Positions 34,535-46,883 of a stretch of 64,000 nt of DNA are shown one piece after another. A program made the position numbers and the translations under genes. Source of the DNA: Ilyonectria destructans (lineage: Eukaryota > Ascomycota > Sordariomycetes > Hypocreales > Nectriaceae); contig JAHEWK010000010.1 in NCBI GenBank assembly GCA_020740775.1, forward strand, positions 2,170,001 through 2,234,000. Reading direction: 5' to 3'. The notes under the pieces were generated by a model. It did not search any database and had not been told where the DNA came from. It worked only from the letters and a program-made list of their open reading frames with translations. The first letter of the stretch is position 1; the number at the start of each line of letters is the position of its first letter.

Positions 34535-35579
34535 TTACCACTTAAAATTCCGCTTATTCACCACTTTTCCAACATCGCTTGCCACAAGCCTTTCAATGGC
34601 AATACCAGGATGGTAATCATTAAACCACAACTAATATTTGTCAGTTTATTGTTCTATACCCGGAGGTGATATACATACACAGGATACACCGTCTTCGTTA
34701 TAACAGGTTGCATTGGGTGCGCCATATGCCTTAGGGTTCTTGATTGCCCGATTGAAAGCCAATGAGGTATCGATAATCTTAGCTGTTATGTCGCGGTTGG
34801 AGGCCTGGAAGGATTGGAACCCGGAAGACAGCAGTTTGTTGTAGAGTTCAATAGATGAGACAAGAAGGGCATTCGATGCCGCATCTTGCTGCAGCATCAA
34901 CGGTGTCAAGTTGGTCGCTGAGAGAATTAGTTGGGAACGCGAGTGAAATTATTGCCGGTCGGGGGCTTACGAGGAACGCTCAACAAGGCAAATTTCCGGA
35001 GCCCGGCGTCGTAGAGCTTTTGAAGTAGCTCGAAATACCTGGCCACGTCTCTTTTCAAGATGTCTGTGGAGTTTTCTCGATAATAGGAATTTCCTACGTC
35101 ATTGACTCCGATCCAGACCCCCACCAATGCATTTGACTTGGTCCACGGCACATTCTTTGGCTGTTTGTCAATGAAGTCTAAAAAGATCTTGACTTGATCA
35201 TCCATACAGACAACTGTGTCTATATATGGCACTACAATGTCGGCGTCGACGGTGGCACCGCCATATGCAAAGTTGTATGCCAGGGTAACAGAAGTGTTGA
35301 ACTCAGTCGCTAGACTGCCAACCCAGTTTATGCCACCGGATGCAGTCCATCCCGGGAGAGGGGGATTGCCTAATGGATTTGACGCTGATGGCGCTTCGCC
35401 GTTGATATTAAACCCGGTTTGAGAGTACGAGTCACCGCTACTATAAGTTAGCTGCGTACAGTCGTGGTAATGTCACCTGGAACCAACAATGTGAAGAGGT
35501 ACTTGGGAGTTGAGGCAGCCAAGACTGGTGTTTGCAACAAGGCGCTTGCTATTGCTAAGGCAAGAAATTTCGGCATCAT
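34535..35579 (-). CDS. Secreted CE16-type acetylesterase (SGNH/GDSL hydrolase)
   Basis: Minus-strand exons 35488-35579, 34971-35437, 34679-34917 and 34535-34630 encode 297 residues. The signal peptide is [21 protein letters not shown]. Block I is [10 protein letters not shown] (nucleophile Ser, just after the first splice junction), then [30 protein letters not shown] and the block III motif GVND. Read without the last intron, the protein would end soon after residue 260 and lose its catalytic Asp and His. The intron 34631-34678 (GTATGT..CTGAC..TTAG) adds an exon that supplies them in NDYHPG. The family removes acetyl groups from hemicellulose or its oligosaccharides outside the cell. It is divergent from a mannanase gene, consistent with joint use on acetylated mannan. 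Confidence 0.9.
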
Positions 35580-36427
35580 CTTGAAATTTGGAGCGAGGAG
35601 ATGAGACTGATTTCCACAAATCTGTGCAGCATAAAAAGCCAAGACAGTAGGGACCGTAATTATTATACTATTCGTGCCGATGCAGATTAAGAAGCTAGAA
35701 TGACATCCAACCCACCCGTCTGGACCAGCGGAGTTATTACCTTCCGCAGCAATTGCGGAACCTGAAGCCGCGCTGCCGATGAAGTTGCAAAGTCAATATC
35801 CGCAGGGATTGAAGCTGAGTTCTAGAATGGGTCAATGAGGGGCGAACCATGCTACGGAATACGCTTGGATTATGAGGGGAAATCGGATGTCATGCTCAAT
35901 TGGTCGTAACTTCACCGAGGCCGAATAGGCTAAGAAGGATGCATCATGTTAATGAGTATTGTACCCCATGACCTGGGACGGATGCCTCAATACTGACGGG
36001 TGAAAACGTTCCGTCGCCTGTTTTGGAAGTTTTACTGGGCCTTCAGGGACTAAAAGGCTCGTCTTTGACAAGGGGCCCGCTAACCAACTACCTTGGCAAC
36101 TGGGCACTCAATAATTAAGAGACCCCGCGCTGGGAAAAATCGTCGGATCATCTCGGCAGCATCGGACCGGATTCCGCATTGGCAGATTCTCCTCACCAAG
36201 CTACTGGGTCGATCACTCCTGAATAACCCCGGAAGAAGATCTTCCGCAATCGTTTCCAGAAAGACGAGATGAATTGTTTACACCAACGACGATTGTTTTA
36301 CGCGAATCTCGCCATTGCAGCAGGTAGGACAGGTTATAAATACGGCATCATGAGGAGATCAGGTTCCATAACCAAGTGAGTTCACCTTCACACGACTTCA
36401 CCTAATCTTCAAAATCAGCTCGACCAA
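35580..36427. promoter_or_regulatory. Shared promoter of CE16 esterase and GH5 mannanase
   Basis: This 850-base divergent region holds a TATAAATA box at 36335-36342, about 86 bases before the mannanase ATG. It also has the inverted triplet CGG-N8-CCG at 36163-36176, the spacing described for ClrB/ManR-type Zn2Cys6 activators of cellulose and mannan genes, and GGCTAA at 35928-35933, the core of XlnR/Xyr1 sites. The motifs are seen directly; binding is inference. Short motifs can occur by chance. Confidence 0.5.
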
Positions 36428-37765
36428 ATGAAACTGAATATTTCCGTACTCCTTTGGTCTGCTGGTTTGCTGCTCGGGACCGAGGCGCATCCTCAGCAAA
36501 CCAAACATGTCCCGAAAGACTTTGTAACCGTCAAGGGACAAAAGTTCCAACTGAACGGGAAGGACTTTTACTTTGCTGGCTCCAATGCGTACTACTTTCC
36601 ATTCTCAGGAGTAAAGTTACCTCACCACCTGAATTGACGTCCTTGAGCGATGCTAATTGTGGACCAGACTCAAGCAGACGTGGAGAAAGGGCTCGCGGCG
36701 GCCAAGGAGGCAGGGCTGAATGTCTTCCGTACCTGGGGATTCAATGACAAAAACGCAACCACTGATCCAAAAGGCCTTCCACAATACGGGTCGGAGGGCG
36801 CAGGCGAGACAGGCGTTTACTTCCAGGTTTGGGATAACGGCAAATCGACAATCAACGTTAAGCCTTTCGACAAAGTAGTCAATGCCGCATCCAAGACTGG
36901 CATGAAGTTGATTGTTGCCCTGACCAACAATTGGGCTGATTACGGTGGTATGGACGTTTACACGGTCAACCTTGGTGGAAAATATCACGATGATGTTAGT
37001 AAAACTATTACTCACTTATCCATGGAGAATACTAATAGGGCATGCCAGTTCTACCGACTCCCCAAGATCAAGAAAGCTTACAAGCGCTATGTCAAGGCCA
37101 TGGTTACTCGCTACAAGCATTCATCAGCAATCATGGCCTGGGAGCTGGCAAATGAGCCTCGATGCGGTGCCGACGGGGTTCGCAACCTCCCACGCAGTGA
37201 AAACTGCACTCCGGAGCTTCTGACTGAATGGACCGAGGAAATGAGTGCTTACATTAAGAGTCTCGACCCGAACCATCTCGTCACCTGGGGTGGTGAAGGT
37301 GGCTTCAACCGCGAGTCAGACGACTGGGCCTACAACGGCAGCGATGGCGGTGACTTTGACCACGAGCTAACATTGTCCAACATCGATTTCGGCGTATTCC
37401 ATACATACCCCGACTGGTGGAGCAAGACAGTCGAGTGGTCGAACCAATGGATCCGCGACCACGCTGCGTCGGGTGCTAAAGCTAAAAAGCCCGTCGTTCA
37501 TGAGGAGTACGGATGGCTTACACCGGAAGCACGCCTGGAGTATCTCGGTACCACCAGGAATGAGTCGAGAACGGAAGTTCTTGGTGAGTGGCAGCGGATC
37601 CAGGTGGAGACAAAGATGCCAGATATGTACTGGCAGTACGGATATTCCGGGTATTCGTATGGACGGAATCATAACGATGGGTTCACGATTTACCTCGATG
37701 ATGCAGAGGCAAAAACGCTTGTATACCAACATGCCAAGGCAATGAATCGCCTTAACAAAAAATAG
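36428..37765 (+). CDS. Secreted GH5_7 endo-beta-1,4-mannanase
   Basis: Exons 36428-36610, 36668-36994 and 37049-37765 encode 408 residues. The second intron (36995-37048, GTTAGT..CTAAT..CCAG) is 54 nt with no stop, so it is easily missed; removing it restores the family's [16 protein letters not shown] segment. The signal peptide is about residues 1-20. [20 protein letters not shown] and VFRTWGFND are typical of the subfamily. The acid/base Glu is in [13 protein letters not shown] and the nucleophile Glu in VVHEEYGW. The enzyme cleaves internal mannan bonds outside the cell. No carbohydrate-binding module is present. It shares a promoter region with an acetylesterase and lies upstream of a GH3 remnant. 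Confidence 0.95.
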
Positions 37766-38960
37766 TCTCAGTTGTAGCACTGTTGACTTTTATACAACCA
37801 ATTATTACGGAAATAAGATCTTCCCCCTATATCCAAGACGGCCGACGTTACATTTTGTCTAATAGCGTAGCGCTCCTTAAACGCAACTTGGGATACACCC
37901 GTTTGAAGCCCTGTGTTATTCTGGCATTGAGGTCTTTCACAGTCTCTACGCAAAAGACTGGCTGATCCCAGCAGCAAGCATTTTGCTGCCCTAACCGCAC
38001 GCTTACGATCGACGGGTTTAAAAATTCCTAATACTTAATATTAGATGACGAGATTTGAGAAAGTCGGAGCGGCTGGGCTCTGACGTACTACCAGGCCGTA
38101 AAGCCTACCCTATACCCTGACGATTCTGTGCGAGCTTATGGATATAATACGGCTTGTCAAAACAATGTGAATTCTCATATTTAATCAGCCTAACATACTA
38201 TCTTGTCCCACTTACGCCTTGTAGGGACCTTATGCCCGCGCGGCGTTGTTGAAATTATTATCATTATCATTGTTACATTCCATCCGGAGCGGAAGAACAA
38301 AATTGTTTAACAAATTGAAAACCAGACATCTAGATGACCTGTTCATTTAGTTAATAACTTCTAAGCATCAAGATATCTACGAACAGAAAATATAACTTTT
38401 CAAATAAGCCATAACTGGCAAATATTTGCCACTTTGCCCCGTCATGAGTCGGATAATCATGGTGTAAATTGCTTCACTTCATTTACATCCCGTTTCCACA
38501 AGTCAGGTGCAGAGCAATGCCAAAGCGGACATGTGCTTCTTTGGTTTCGTACCTAGTTGTTGCATTCACCTTTGATAATTTGTTCGTGATGTCGACTTAC
38601 GGACCTGACCCCTGACCGAGTGTCACCACCCTAACGGCCAAGTGTGGACGGGGCTTATTCACACCACTTAGGCCATCTATAATGATCCTAGTTCGGGGAG
38701 AGCTTACATAACACGCGTGTTCGCCTCCAGAGTTGCATAGGAGTTAACCCAATTCTACGTGTGATTGGACGCCACGAGTCCTGTGTAACCTCGCATGTCT
38801 TCACGAGGACATCCGATTACCTTAAGCCGAACCAATCTGTAGTCTTAGCTCCGTGCCTGAAATTGAACATCAGGCACCATGTATGAGCGAGTCGAACTTC
38901 GTCTCGCGACTTTCTACACCGAGTAAGTGCCAATACTGCAGCATTGTCTGAGCGGAGATG
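37766..38960. other. Gene-free spacer upstream of the GH3 remnant
   Basis: About 1.2 kb. The N-terminal half of a GH3 gene would be expected here but cannot be recognised, so it is lost or beyond recognition. No repeat element was identified. Confidence 0.4.
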
Positions 38961-40540
38961 GAAGGAATGACTTCTGGAATGTTTACATTACACCATACTT
39001 GGCCGTCCTCAAAAGCTCGAAGCCCTTGAGCCTCATGGCATCCTACTCCTCCTACGACCACGTTCCAATGCATTCCAATGTCGAACTCACCCGGGACGTC
39101 ATTCGAGACACTCTCGGGTTTGATGGCGTCATCATTTCCGACTGGGCTGGTATTACCTCACTCCACACGACCCAGCTTACGGCCGTGGACATGGAAGTTG
39201 CTGGCATAAAGGCAACAAGTATCACCATTGACCATGAGATCGGACCGCCTGCGCTTTCTGGGATGGAAGCTCTTGCCTAAATGTCTTTGAACGATGATCT
39301 TGTCAACAAGGTTACCGAAGCAGCTCGCCGGATGCTGTATTTGAAGTACATCACACGAACTTTCGAGGAACCTATCCCGGACCTATCTAAGATCAACTCG
39401 ACGCTCCGAAAGAAAGATCATATGAACACCAATCTCAAGATGACAAGAGAGTCCATAGTTCTCCTCAAGAATGATGGTATCCTGCCCTTGTCCAAGGATG
39501 CCTTGACGAAGGTCGCCGTCATCGGCCCAATGGGTGATGTTATAAACCCTGGTCACTATGCCGGTAGCGATTACAAGTTTGGTTCGACGATTCTAGATGG
39601 CGTTCGCAAAATCTCGGAAGAGGTGACCTTTTCCATGGGTTGCTACAGAACCAACGATACCAACTTCGAAAAGATGAAGGCTGAGGCTGTGACGGCAGCC
39701 AAGGAAGCAAAAGTCGTCATTCTCACGCTAGGTGCTGCGTCGGTCAACCTTGATTCGGATAAGTACGACCGCACCGATGGTGAAGGCTATGACCATGCAG
39801 ATCTGGACTTCCCAGGGCCGCAAGTTGACCTCCTTGAAGCCATTGTAGAGACTGGTACTCCCGTGGTTGTAATCGCCAGTGAAGGGCAGGTCTTTACCAT
39901 GGAATTTGCCGCGGAAAACGCGGGAGCCATCATTCACCTCTTCCTGCAAGGCCAGCTTGGAGGCGATGTCGTTGCCGAGATCTTGTCAGGTGAGACCAAT
40001 CCAAGTGGCAAGCTGAGTTTTTCTATTCCTCGATTATCTTCAGCTGTGTCTGTGTACTACAACTACTTGCCCATGGAGTGCAAGGTTCCTGCATAGACGG
40101 ATTTCGACTGGCAATTTCCCTTGATTAACCGAACTGCCCGCTATCCCTTTGGATTCGGCTTGAGCTATACCACGTTCTCCTTCTCCGATGTCAATGTCTC
40201 AGAAGATGTGGCTGTTGACGGAGAGATTGCCATCAGCGCTGCCTTGAAGAATACTGGTGACCGGACGGGTAAGGAAGCCGTCCAGGTATACTTCAGTCAA
40301 GCCTATCCCGCCATTGAGAGACCTGTTAAGAATCTGATTCGATTCTCCAAGGTGAAGCTGAATAGCAGTGCATCTGAGACCGTCTTATTCAAGATTCCTG
40401 TCTCAGAGCTTGGGTACTACGTCAATGGTCAAAGGAGGGTTGACGCGGACACCTATACGTTCTTTGTGGGGTCCAGCTCTGACGACGCCGATCTAACTAC
40501 AGTTGCGGTGACCGTAAAACAACCAAACTCTACTAGTTAG
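38961..40540 (+). pseudogene. GH3 beta-glucosidase-type remnant with in-frame stops
   Basis: One reading frame carries the second half of a GH3 protein. It contains SLMASYSSYDHVPMHSN, the nucleophile region GFDGVIISDW, the C-terminal GH3 domain (ESIVLLKNDGILPL, GGDVVAEILSGETNPSGKL) and a fibronectin-III-like end (RYPFGFGLSYTTF, GKEAVQVYFSQ). The frame is broken by TAA at 39278-39280 and TAG at 40094-40096 without any frameshift. A further TAA lies at the ragged 5' end (about 38924), where family similarity fades. The first half of the barrel is missing. Both internal stops could come from a single C-to-T change (CAA, CAG). The rest is well conserved, so loss is recent. A short missed intron at either stop is possible but no good splice sites are seen. 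Confidence 0.8.
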
Positions 40541-41834
40541 GGGACGGTGCATATCTCTTAGGCCAGTGTCTTAGCGGATCATGGAGAAGAGAGCGGCAGG
40601 ATTGCATTGAACAGCGAATGAGCGGGCTGGGAGTTACTTTTCGTGCCCAAGGGTTTATCACCTTTGGTAGCTTGGACCTGTACCAGTAGGAACATGCCAG
40701 TCTCGTCTAAATTTCCTCACTCCAATAAAATTACCTAGCGAATCAATCTTAATTTTCACTCTATATGCACAGGGAAGGTTTTGTCATCCTTTCGTACTGA
40801 ACTACTGCATGGTGCAATGGGACCGGTGGAGGACCACAGCTACAAGGAACTAGCCTGCACGTAGTTCCTGACTGGGGAAGCACAATCCAATTTCTCCCAG
40901 TGCGTTTATCTTGACTAAGCATAAGACCTAAACGTGATGAATTGGTCTTTCTAGATTAATCGCAATTTCCCATTGTTTGCTGAGAAGATGGTCTTGCCGT
41001 GGCAAATAGATGGGCCTGAGAAATGTGCCACTCTTGATAAGGTCATGATAGGGAAGCTAATGCAGCATCCCTGTATACGCGTGTTCGCTAATTGACCGTA
41101 CTACCTAGTTTGGGTTACTGTCAACTTACTTACCTTCTGCACGCCACAGTGAATTCGGGGATGCCTGCACTTTTAGATATAGCAATAGGAATCTCTCTCC
41201 GAGCCTGCCTATTGCCCCGCATTCTCGCCTGGTTTATCGGCGGCCTAGGTTGGCACTAGGTCAGGCTTGTGTCATGTTCGCGCCATGAATACAGAATACG
41301 AGTCTCTTCAAGCCAGATCGTTGTGTCACTAGCCGACCAGAGGCCAATAGCCAAGGAGACTACGTAATCCTCGACTGTCGATAAGCCGAATGTGCTGCCA
41401 AGTACAATGCTTGGGAGCTTCCTATCTAGCTTGTGCTACAATAAACTACCGCTCATCGGTTGACCGTAAGGGGAGCAATAGCCCTGGAGAAGGTGTGCCG
41501 ATCCACCCAGGGCAACCAACCATGCAGCCCTGGGCCCTTACAACTGACGACCGAGCAATTTTGGGGTGCCATTCGAGCAAACTTCGGTGAAGAAAATGCC
41601 GAGATTGACAGTGTTGACGTTGGCCAAGGGCGCCCGCTCGTCATGGGGTCCGGACTGGCCATTTCCATCCTACCTCGGCCCCAGTACGGCCAGGTATGGG
41701 CAGAAACTTGTGAAGGATGGATAGACCAAAGAGAATGCTGTTTCTCTCAGTTTTTGTAATTTATGAGGACATATGAAACATATATCAAGGTCTTGAAAGA
41801 CTCCTGAACGTAGTTGTAAAACTGGTCTACCATA
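40541..41834. other. Gene-free spacer
   Basis: About 1.3 kb with only short unconvincing frames. It includes the 3' flanks of the GH3 remnant and of the Zn2Cys6 gene. Confidence 0.4.
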
Positions 41835-43124
41835 CTAGTCTCTCGCCACAGCATTGGGTAGTTCCATGAAGCGATGCCACTGCTGCCCAAGCTCGGCTGC
41901 GATGGGTCGAATCATTGCCTTTCCTCCACCACCAATAATCCAGAATCCCCGACATCGATGGAGCAAAACCCCATAATGCGCCAGAATGACAAGAGCTTCC
42001 GGCACCTTTTGCCTCAACATTTCGTCATACCTCGGGGGGGCATTGACAGGAAACGCTATTGCGGCGTGAACTCGCCTGTTCCCTCGTTCGGAGAATATTT
42101 CGAATAGACGAAAGGCATTTTTGAGGCACTTTGTTGCACTCCGACATGTGTCCAGAGATGTTGGAGGCAGGATAGACTCCATGAGCATTTCTTCGATTGC
42201 GTCGCACGCGTGACCCGAGGTCGTCAATTTACTCCCGTCTCGGCTGCTATGTTCCTCACTCACGAAGAATGCTGGCCCTTTTGAACTTGAGATGACGTGC
42301 CAGAATTCTCGGCAAATAACGCCGACACCTTGTTGGAGATTAAGGTAATCCCGGAACTTGTCCAAGAAGGCGTCAAAGTCGTTCTCAATGGTCGAAAGGG
42401 TGTCATGGAGCACGTAGAGGCCCAGGAGAGCGGAGAAGACAAAACGAGGGATGCAGTTTTGCTCGGACAGTTCCATCGTCACAGGATTGTGAAGAGATAG
42501 GGCTCGGACCTGCAGCTCGACGGCCATTCGCGAGTACTGTCCGTGTTTGGAAGGATCATGTACACTCAAATGCAACGCAGCCAGAGCCAGGAATTCGTCC
42601 ATCAAGTATTGAGAAGTGAGCGCCAGGTCGCATATACTAGAGACCAAACCGACTGAACTTTCGTCGCACATCATGAAATTTGCGCTCTCGGATTCTGCAT
42701 GCCGAAGTAAGACCATGTGCTCTAGGGCATAGACTTGGTTCTCTTCTCGTCGTGGCTCCCCACTGGGGACAGGTCCCAAGACATGCGGGGGAGCTGTAAC
42801 ACCGACTGTCCAAATGGCTTCCGAATTATTTGAGACGGAGGATGTACCGCCTGGTTGACCTGTAGGCCTTAGCGGTCGCTCAAGATAGGAGCATTGCCGC
42901 TGAGAAGTAGAGCAGAGAACGCATACTGGGCGTCTCTCGTCGCACTTTTGGTGCCGCTCCTTGCACTGCACACAGCCATCGCGGGACTTTTTGTGAGCCC
43001 GGCGTGGCTTAAACTCCATTAAACCAGGAATCGTTTTGGTGAAAAAATCGCACAGGACAGGGATGGTGGTGCTTTGTCGGCCTTTCAAGATGCGAGTGGA
43101 ACGGAGCTGATTTGAGGGAGACAA
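41835..43124 (-). CDS. Zn2Cys6 transcription factor (UPC2/C6-finger type)
   Basis: A single exon of 429 residues. The zinc cluster lies at about residues 51-78 with spacing C-x2-C-x6-C-x6-C-x2-C-x6-C (GCVQCKERHQKC, PVCVLC, QCSY), preceded by the basic RRAHKKSRDG typical of the small UPC2-like class. The remainder is a helical fungal regulatory domain of the usual length. Translation could also begin at the Met at residue 36 (MEFKPRRAHKKS), which is the usual start in this family; the upstream 35 residues may be leader. It is a nuclear regulator with unknown targets. It faces away from the next genes, and no cluster role can be assigned. Confidence 0.9.
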   Translation of the reverse strand: MSPSNQLRSTRILKGRQSTTIPVLCDFFTKTIPGLMEFKPRRAHKKSRDGCVQCKERHQKCDERRPVCVLCSTSQRQCSYLERPLRPTGQPGGTSSVSNNSEAIWTVGVTAPPHVLGPVPSGEPRREENQVYALEHMVLLRHAESESANFMMCDESSVGLVSSICDLALTSQYLMDEFLALAALHLSVHDPSKHGQYSRMAVELQVRALSLHNPVTMELSEQNCIPRFVFSALLGLYVLHDTLSTIENDFDAFLDKFRDYLNLQQGVGVICREFWHVISSSKGPAFFVSEEHSSRDGSKLTTSGHACDAIEEMLMESILPPTSLDTCRSATKCLKNAFRLFEIFSERGNRRVHAAIAFPVNAPPRYDEMLRQKVPEALVILAHYGVLLHRCRGFWIIGGGGKAMIRPIAAELGQQWHRFMELPNAVARD

Positions 43125-44166
43125 AAAAGACTGGAGGCAGTGTGATGGTGAGTGAGCACTCTGGAGTTTAATGACAGCTAGGCAGTCATGCAGCTAGCTA
43201 AGGCGCTACTTAAAGCAGCAGCTCCGCTCAATCCGAGGTGGGACATGCTTTTCTTTTCCCTTCTTCAATTAGTACGCCTTTTGTCGTGCCTTATCCATTG
43301 ACCCAAGTTGCTTTTATCAATATCTTTGCATATTTTAGATACACATGGAAGCACTGCATTTAGTGTTCGCAGGTGCTACGTCCACTTTCCCTCCCTCAAG
43401 TCCAGCTCGACTTGCTCATTTCCTCTCATTTTGCCACTGGCATGACCTTGTCTGTCTCTTGGACGTAGTCTGCACTACGACCCATGTCTCACCAATTAAG
43501 GTAGCGGTGAGATTCCAGCTGTATCTTGCGGTGTGTATGAAGACAATATTGATTCCATGCACGATCACGTAGCCCGTATTTTAGATCAATCGCCCAATCA
43601 ATAGGTTTAGCGTTATATTCGGAATTAGCTACCCAGACCGGCTTACGCGGTCCAGATACTACAGGGCCATACATATTGAACTCATATCTTAGATTGGTGC
43701 ACCTAATTAATTAATACAAAATTTCAAGTATTCTTTTGTGTAAGAATTTCCCTGTATAGAAGTTCTATAAAACAAGTTGGAGACCCTTATGAGTCTCTAC
43801 CGAGAACGGCTGGAACTCACCAAGCCCACTAGACCTCTCGCTGCCTCAGGCAGCATATCTGAATTTAACTACGTCAGCATCGATTTCTAAGCACTTTCAT
43901 GCTCTAAATACATCACCCACAAGACAAAGGAATTCAGGACTGAAGATACCGCCGCCACATCCATCCCCATGTCCTGCTTTACCTAATACGGAAGTGCCAA
44001 GATATTTCATCTACAAGGCGGATTATCCCCACCGCGTTCTTCTATTTCAATAGTAGAAGATATTTACGCGTCTACATCCCGCACATACGTCAAGGCTGAT
44101 TAAAATCACAAAAGGGCAAACCAGTCTCTTGGGAGCCTAAGGAGCAGACGGAGACTGCAAAGCCTG
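43125..44166. other. Gene-free divergent spacer between two regulators
   Basis: About 1.04 kb between the Zn2Cys6 gene (leftward) and the finger-less regulator (rightward). No gene or clear motif is seen. The segment 43700-43770 is mildly AT-rich. Confidence 0.4.
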
Positions 44167-45842
44167 ATGAAGGAACCGTGGAGAGCCTCCCCTGGACGAC
44201 AGGGGCAAGAGGCCATCGGCAGGTCTGTTGATGCACAGACGTCTCCATCTACTGGCGGGTTCAAATTCGTGAATTTGTCTCATCCGGAAAGTCTCTATAC
44301 GGATGAAGGTATTCGAACGGAAATTCGCCGACATGTCATGAAGGATATTGGCCAACAACGGAGACGACGCCGACCAAAAGCAAAATCTTCAAAAGCCACT
44401 CGTGCTTCTGTCCAACCCCCGTGCGAGGAACCACCATCAACTCAGAGCGAAAATAGCAATGTTATGTTGCCAAGTCGATCACTGGTGCCGCTCGGCAGCC
44501 TTCCCATTGAGGCCAATGCTCGTGTGCGGGAGCTCCTCCACTTTAGTACGTTGAGCTGATTGCTCTCACCAACCTTTTCTCATTTGACAAGAAACATCAA
44601 TTGTTCTCACATTCTTACGTATACCAGGCAATGCATCCGCTGACATCCATCAACCTCTACGCAAAGTGTGGTTTGAGGTCGCACTGACAGACCCAGGCGC
44701 TTTACATGTAACCCTTGGAAATACCGCTACTTTTTTGGTGAAGCTCAGGGGAGACAATAATCCAATGAAGAACCCAGAGATTTTAGGTCACTATTCCCGC
44801 TCAGTCATGCTTTTGAGACGACGACTTGCCAGCGCTACCGAAAGTGTGAGAGAAGGGACGATCGCTAATATTTTGGCTCATGTCTGCCTCACCGTAAGTC
44901 TCCACAGTACAGGGTCCTTTTATTACCTAAATAACCGTGCTATATAGATACGATATAGCGACTGGAACAGTTGGAGTGTTCATATGGATGGTTTGAGACT
45001 CATCTCAAATTTGCGAGGTGGATTCGCCGATCTGCGGCATCCCATTCCCACTCTTATTCTTTTGTAAGCACATATCATGATTACATGTTCAAATATGTCA
45101 CTGACGGCTTCTGGATAGGTATGACATAACAGGAAGCATGGTCTTTGATTCGTTTCCCCGCTTCCCACTTCCTCCAGATATCCCCGCTAGACGAACGCGA
45201 TCGATTCGCGATGTGCCCCACAGACTACGGGCATTACTTGTTCAGATAGAACAGATGCCTCCCTACATATCGGTCGTGGGCGACGCCTTGCAGATATTAT
45301 CTTCCATTGCGGATGTGGTCAACCGCGGCAGCCACTCTGCATTATTCTGGGAAAAGGATATCGATGCCATCATCTTACTCGGCCCTTGCATCCACTTCTT
45401 GCTTTCTATGCCGAGGTTGCCGGATGGTTTTGGCACTCTACCACAGGCTAGTGATCTCATAATGAGAGAGATTCTGCGGCTTGTTGGTCTACTGATCATC
45501 TCAAGGCTAAAGACGATGTTCGGTCTACCTGCAAGTGAGCAAGCAACCCTTCAGGCCAAATTAAGCGACCTAGTTGCTCAACATGCGATAAGTCTTGAAG
45601 AAAGACACCTCGAATTGGAAATCTGGGCTCTTGTCACAGCTGCCTTGTTACAGAACCGTGGCGAAAGAGGTGTGTATGTACAGGAGATCCAGAGAGTGGC
45701 GAGTGGGATGGTCAATCAATCTTCTAGGGAAGTGATTGAACTTGCTGAGGAGATGATTTGGATCAACATTTTGGAATCCCCCAACGTTGAAAGCCTACTA
45801 CAAGAGCTCGGGTTGTTTTCACTTGGCGATGGTGAACTTTGA
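44167..45842 (+). CDS. Fungal transcription-factor-domain protein without zinc cluster
   Basis: Exons 44167-44545, 44628-44893, 44948-45063 and 45119-45842 encode 494 residues. All three introns have good GTACGT/GTAAGT/GTAAGC donors and AG acceptors and keep phase. The N-terminus contains FKFVNLSHPESL and then a basic run (QRRRRRPKAKSSKATR). This is typical of Pezizomycotina proteins that carry the helical 'fungal-specific transcription factor' region (Fungal_trans_2-like) but no Zn2Cys6 motif. Conserved helices include VWFEVALTDPGALH and ANILAHVCLT. It probably acts in the nucleus through its basic region or through partners. The function is inferred from family only. Confidence 0.82.
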
Positions 45843-45967
45843 AGCAACAAACGTGCAGTGGGCGACAAGAATGACCAAAGCTAGCTAAGAAATGCACACA
45901 ATAATGATAGTTTGGTAAACAGAACCTAAGCTACACGAATGTAAAGATGTTTTGAGCCAAGCTGATC

Positions 45968-46883
45968 CTATCCTCCATTGATACCACCACTGACGGAGAT
46001 GAACTGGCCAGTAATCCAGCGACTCTTCTCACTAGTCAAGAGGAGCACGGCATCTGCAATGTCCTCAACCGTGCCGACTCTTTCTTCAGCTCGAGTCAAC
46101 GAGATGAGGTAGTCCTTCACAGGCTCAACTTCAGGCACTGGTGGCAACGAGTCCGTCAAAACGGGGCCAGGAGCGACAGTGTTAACAGTGATATGCTTGC
46201 CATCACGACCGACCTGCGCCGTATGTTAGCTAAACTATGAGCTGAAGACGTGGGAGGCGGTCTAATTACCTCGCGGGCCAAAGTGAAAGTCAACTGGTCC
46301 ATGGCAGCCTTTGCGGTGGCATAGATAGGCATTTGGACGAAACCAAGCTTGGAAGCGACGCTTCCAATGTTAATGATGCGTCCACCTTGCGGGATGTAAG
46401 GATAAGCAGCTTGGAGGAGTAGAATAGGGCCGACAATTGCAACCTCGAACGATCGCATAATATCCTCAGGCTTGCTGGTAAGGATTGTTCCGCCGGCGAC
46501 GAAGGTTGCACCATTCACTAAAGAGAGGCTCGATGAGCATGGAAGCTAACAATTGGTATTGAGGAAATACTGTACTTACCAACGATGTCAATGTGATCAA
46601 CGCCAAAAGCCTTGAGGGTCTCGTCCACGATCCTCTTGCTTCCTTCTGCAGTAGACACATCGGCCCTCACGGCGTGAGCTCGACCCTTGCCGACAGCTGA
46701 TTCAATCTTGGAGACGACATCTGCAGCGCGAGACGCAGAAGACTCTGAGACATAGTTGATGGTGACATGAGCACCAGCACGAGCCAGAGTGAGTGCAATG
46801 GCAGCGCCAATACCGTTTTCTCGACCAGAGCCAGTGATGATCGCCACCTTGTTGGGGAGGGATAGACCTTCAGATGCCGACAT
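45968..46883 (-). CDS. Short-chain dehydrogenase/reductase (SDR)
   Basis: Minus-strand exons 46580-46883, 46270-46517 and 45968-46213 encode 265 residues. The cofactor-binding motif is TGSGRENGIG, the catalytic Ser is in NIGSVASK and the Y-x3-K pair is PIYATAKAA. The C-terminus WITGQFISVSGGINGG is typical of classical SDRs that use NADPH. The usual NNAG motif reads as VNGAT, a slight departure. The size is standard. It reduces or oxidises a carbonyl or alcohol, with unknown substrate. It shares a divergent promoter with an NmrA-like gene; the two may act in one small pathway. Confidence 0.92.
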
